This document shows positions 5,621-6,860 of a stretch of 6,860 bases of DNA, one piece after another. The stretch comes from RGIG8767 sp964531805 (lineage in GTDB: Bacteria > Bacillota > Clostridia > Lachnospirales > Lachnospiraceae), in contig CAZHGE010000114.1 of assembly GCA_964531805.1 (NCBI GenBank), positions 1 to 6,860 of the forward strand, in the 5' to 3' direction. The notes below the pieces were generated by a model. That model was not told the origin of the DNA. It ran no database searches and saw nothing but the letters and a program-made list of their open reading frames with translations. Position numbers and translations under genes: made by a program. Within the stretch, counting starts at the first letter, position 1; the number at the start of each line of letters is the position of its first letter.

Positions 5621-6860
5621 CTATTTTATTATATATTTAGTACCTCTCCCCTTACCTTCAACTGTTACAACACCCTTTTTTTCCATATCTTTCAATAACT
5701 GCGTTGTTTTTGATTTACCAAAAGATACTTGCGGTGCAATTTCACTAATTGGTTTCAGCATCGTCCTACTTAAAATGCTATATATTGTTCTTTCATCTTC
5801 CGTTAAGTTCAGATTGTTTTCAAAAACAGGAAGAATAATTTTAATTGCATTCTCTGACACTTCGAAATCCGGTTTTATCAAAGACTCTTCATAAAGTTGC
5901 TTTATTCTTGTAATTCCCGTTCCGAATATCTCGACAAATCCCAATCTGTAAAATACATTCGCAAGATTTCTATTTCTCAAAACAGAAAGTTTGCCAGACA
6001 AATATTCTTCCGCTGTTATTCCGGATGGTAAACCGCCAGGAGAAAACACCTCAATTCTATCATCATACATCGAAACTCTGATTTGAGATTTCACATCCCA
6101 GACTCTGTGAATTAAGGCATTGGCAATTGCCTCTCTAAAAGCAGCTTCCGGTATTTTCTCTTGTTTTTTTCTATCGGCACCCTGTATTACTTCATATTGA
6201 TAAAAATCTCTAAATACAGCTATCGACTTTTCATATGCTTCTAATACTGATATGTTTTCAAAGGTTGTTCTCTTTTGAATAATGCTAATATTCTCACCAA
6301 ATTTAACTATATCAATTCCCGGGAAATGATTTTTATCTGCCAAAAGCCCCGCAGCATTATTATATCCATTGACATCATCGTATAAGTTCAATGTTTTTAA
6401 TGTATCCCGGCTAAATGTTTCAATTTGGATACTTTCTTTTAACTTACGATGCAAAACTTCAAAAGATAGTTCTTGTTCTTTACATGGTAACTCTTCAAAA
6501 CTAATATTTTTTCCTTCTAAAATAAGCCTTGAAAATTCCAGCGTATCTACCTCTATCGTCGCTGTATCATTTCGCTTATATGCTTTTGATTTATATAAAT
6601 ATGGCTTCTGAAACCCGCTTTTTACCGTGAGTTTTATCGTCCGATCATTATTCTGTATTTCAAGTGTATAATTGGGTTGAGGAGAAATACTATCATTGAT
6701 TTTATTTTCAATATCTAAACAAGATTTCTTTACGTCAGGTAATCCTTTCATTTTTCCATCATCATCAATTCCAAAAAAGATTGTTCCACCATCGTAATTC
6801 GAAAAGGCACTGACTGTTTTCAAAAAAGCATTCGTAATAGCTTCCTTGAATTCTGTTGTT
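5621..6860 (-). CDS. AlbA_2 (Schlafen-type) domain, GHKL-ATPase-like and winged-helix protein, 5' end outside window
   Basis: The frame is open from the right edge to TAG at 5621-5623, giving about 412 visible codons. The earliest residues, TTEFKEAITNAF, followed by LKTVSAFSNYDGG and IFFGIDDDGKMKG, are the core of the AlbA_2 putative DNA-binding domain; the EFKE motif lies upstream of the TTG at 6823, so that TTG is not the true start. Counting from that leucine, AlbA_2 covers about 1-110. A GHKL/HATPase_c_4 region follows, with N-box FREAIANALIHR (229-240), DDRIEVFSPGG (254-264) and FGTGITRI (300-307). A winged-helix region closes the protein (about 341-399). Such proteins are often annotated as putative DNA-binding, transcriptional regulator or, misleadingly, RecG-like helicase; no helicase motifs are present. 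Known roles are few. Inference: a DNA-binding, nucleotide-responsive regulator. No terminator is seen in the 47 bp before topB, so read-through is possible. Confidence 0.85.
   Translation of the reverse strand, partial: TTEFKEAITNAFLKTVSAFSNYDGGTIFFGIDDDGKMKGLPDVKKSCLDIENKINDSISPQPNYTLEIQNNDRTIKLTVKSGFQKPYLYKSKAYKRNDTATIEVDTLEFSRLILEGKNISFEELPCKEQELSFEVLHRKLKESIQIETFSRDTLKTLNLYDDVNGYNNAAGLLADKNHFPGIDIVKFGENISIIQKRTTFENISVLEAYEKSIAVFRDFYQYEVIQGADRKKQEKIPEAAFREAIANALIHRVWDVKSQIRVSMYDDRIEVFSPGGLPSGITAEEYLSGKLSVLRNRNLANVFYRLGFVEIFGTGITRIKQLYEESLIKPDFEVSENAIKIILPVFENNLNLTEDERTIYSILSRTMLKPISEIAPQVSFGKSKTTQLLKDMEKKGVVTVEGKGRGTKYIIK

Overview
The window is AT-rich. Every convincing gene lies on the minus strand, so transcription runs from high to low coordinates. 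Protein content and wording point to an anaerobic low-GC Firmicute, most likely a Clostridia of the Lachnospiraceae type. The main reasons are the NifU-like Fe-S protein beginning MIYSHEV, a TopB with the DxGxE Toprim variant, and a stand-alone GlmU-like beta-helix protein. The taxonomic call is inference from remembered family members. No rRNA, tRNA, CRISPR array, insertion sequence or phage gene was seen.

In transcription order, 6860-5621 holds an AlbA_2 (Schlafen-type) / GHKL-ATPase / winged-helix protein whose N-terminus lies outside the window. After 47 bp comes a complete topoisomerase III gene, topB (5573-3546). After 21 bp comes a 223-residue left-handed beta-helix protein resembling only the acetyltransferase half of GlmU (3524-2853). 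After 59 bp comes an ABC transporter ATPase (2793-2092), which overlaps by 4 bp (ATGA) a 528-residue multi-spanning membrane protein of the putative ABC exporter type (2095-509). I see no strong terminator between these five genes, so they could share a transcript. Only the ATPase-permease pair is functionally linked by the sequence itself.

The 229-bp gap 280-508 is the only sizeable non-coding stretch. It holds a weak hairpin after the permease gene, two inverted repeats and two possible promoters. It leads into the 5' part of an iron-sulfur scaffold gene (279-1), which runs off the left edge. A perfect 11-bp inverted repeat in this gap is the most interesting non-coding signal. It is centred about 41 bp upstream of the start point predicted from a TATACT -10 box, which is where class II activators bind.

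Overall this looks like an ordinary chromosomal housekeeping and transport region. I did not find convincing evidence of a new system. The points worth following up are the Fe-S gene operator, the nucleotidyltransferase-less GlmU-like protein, and the AlbA_2/ATPase gene next to topB.
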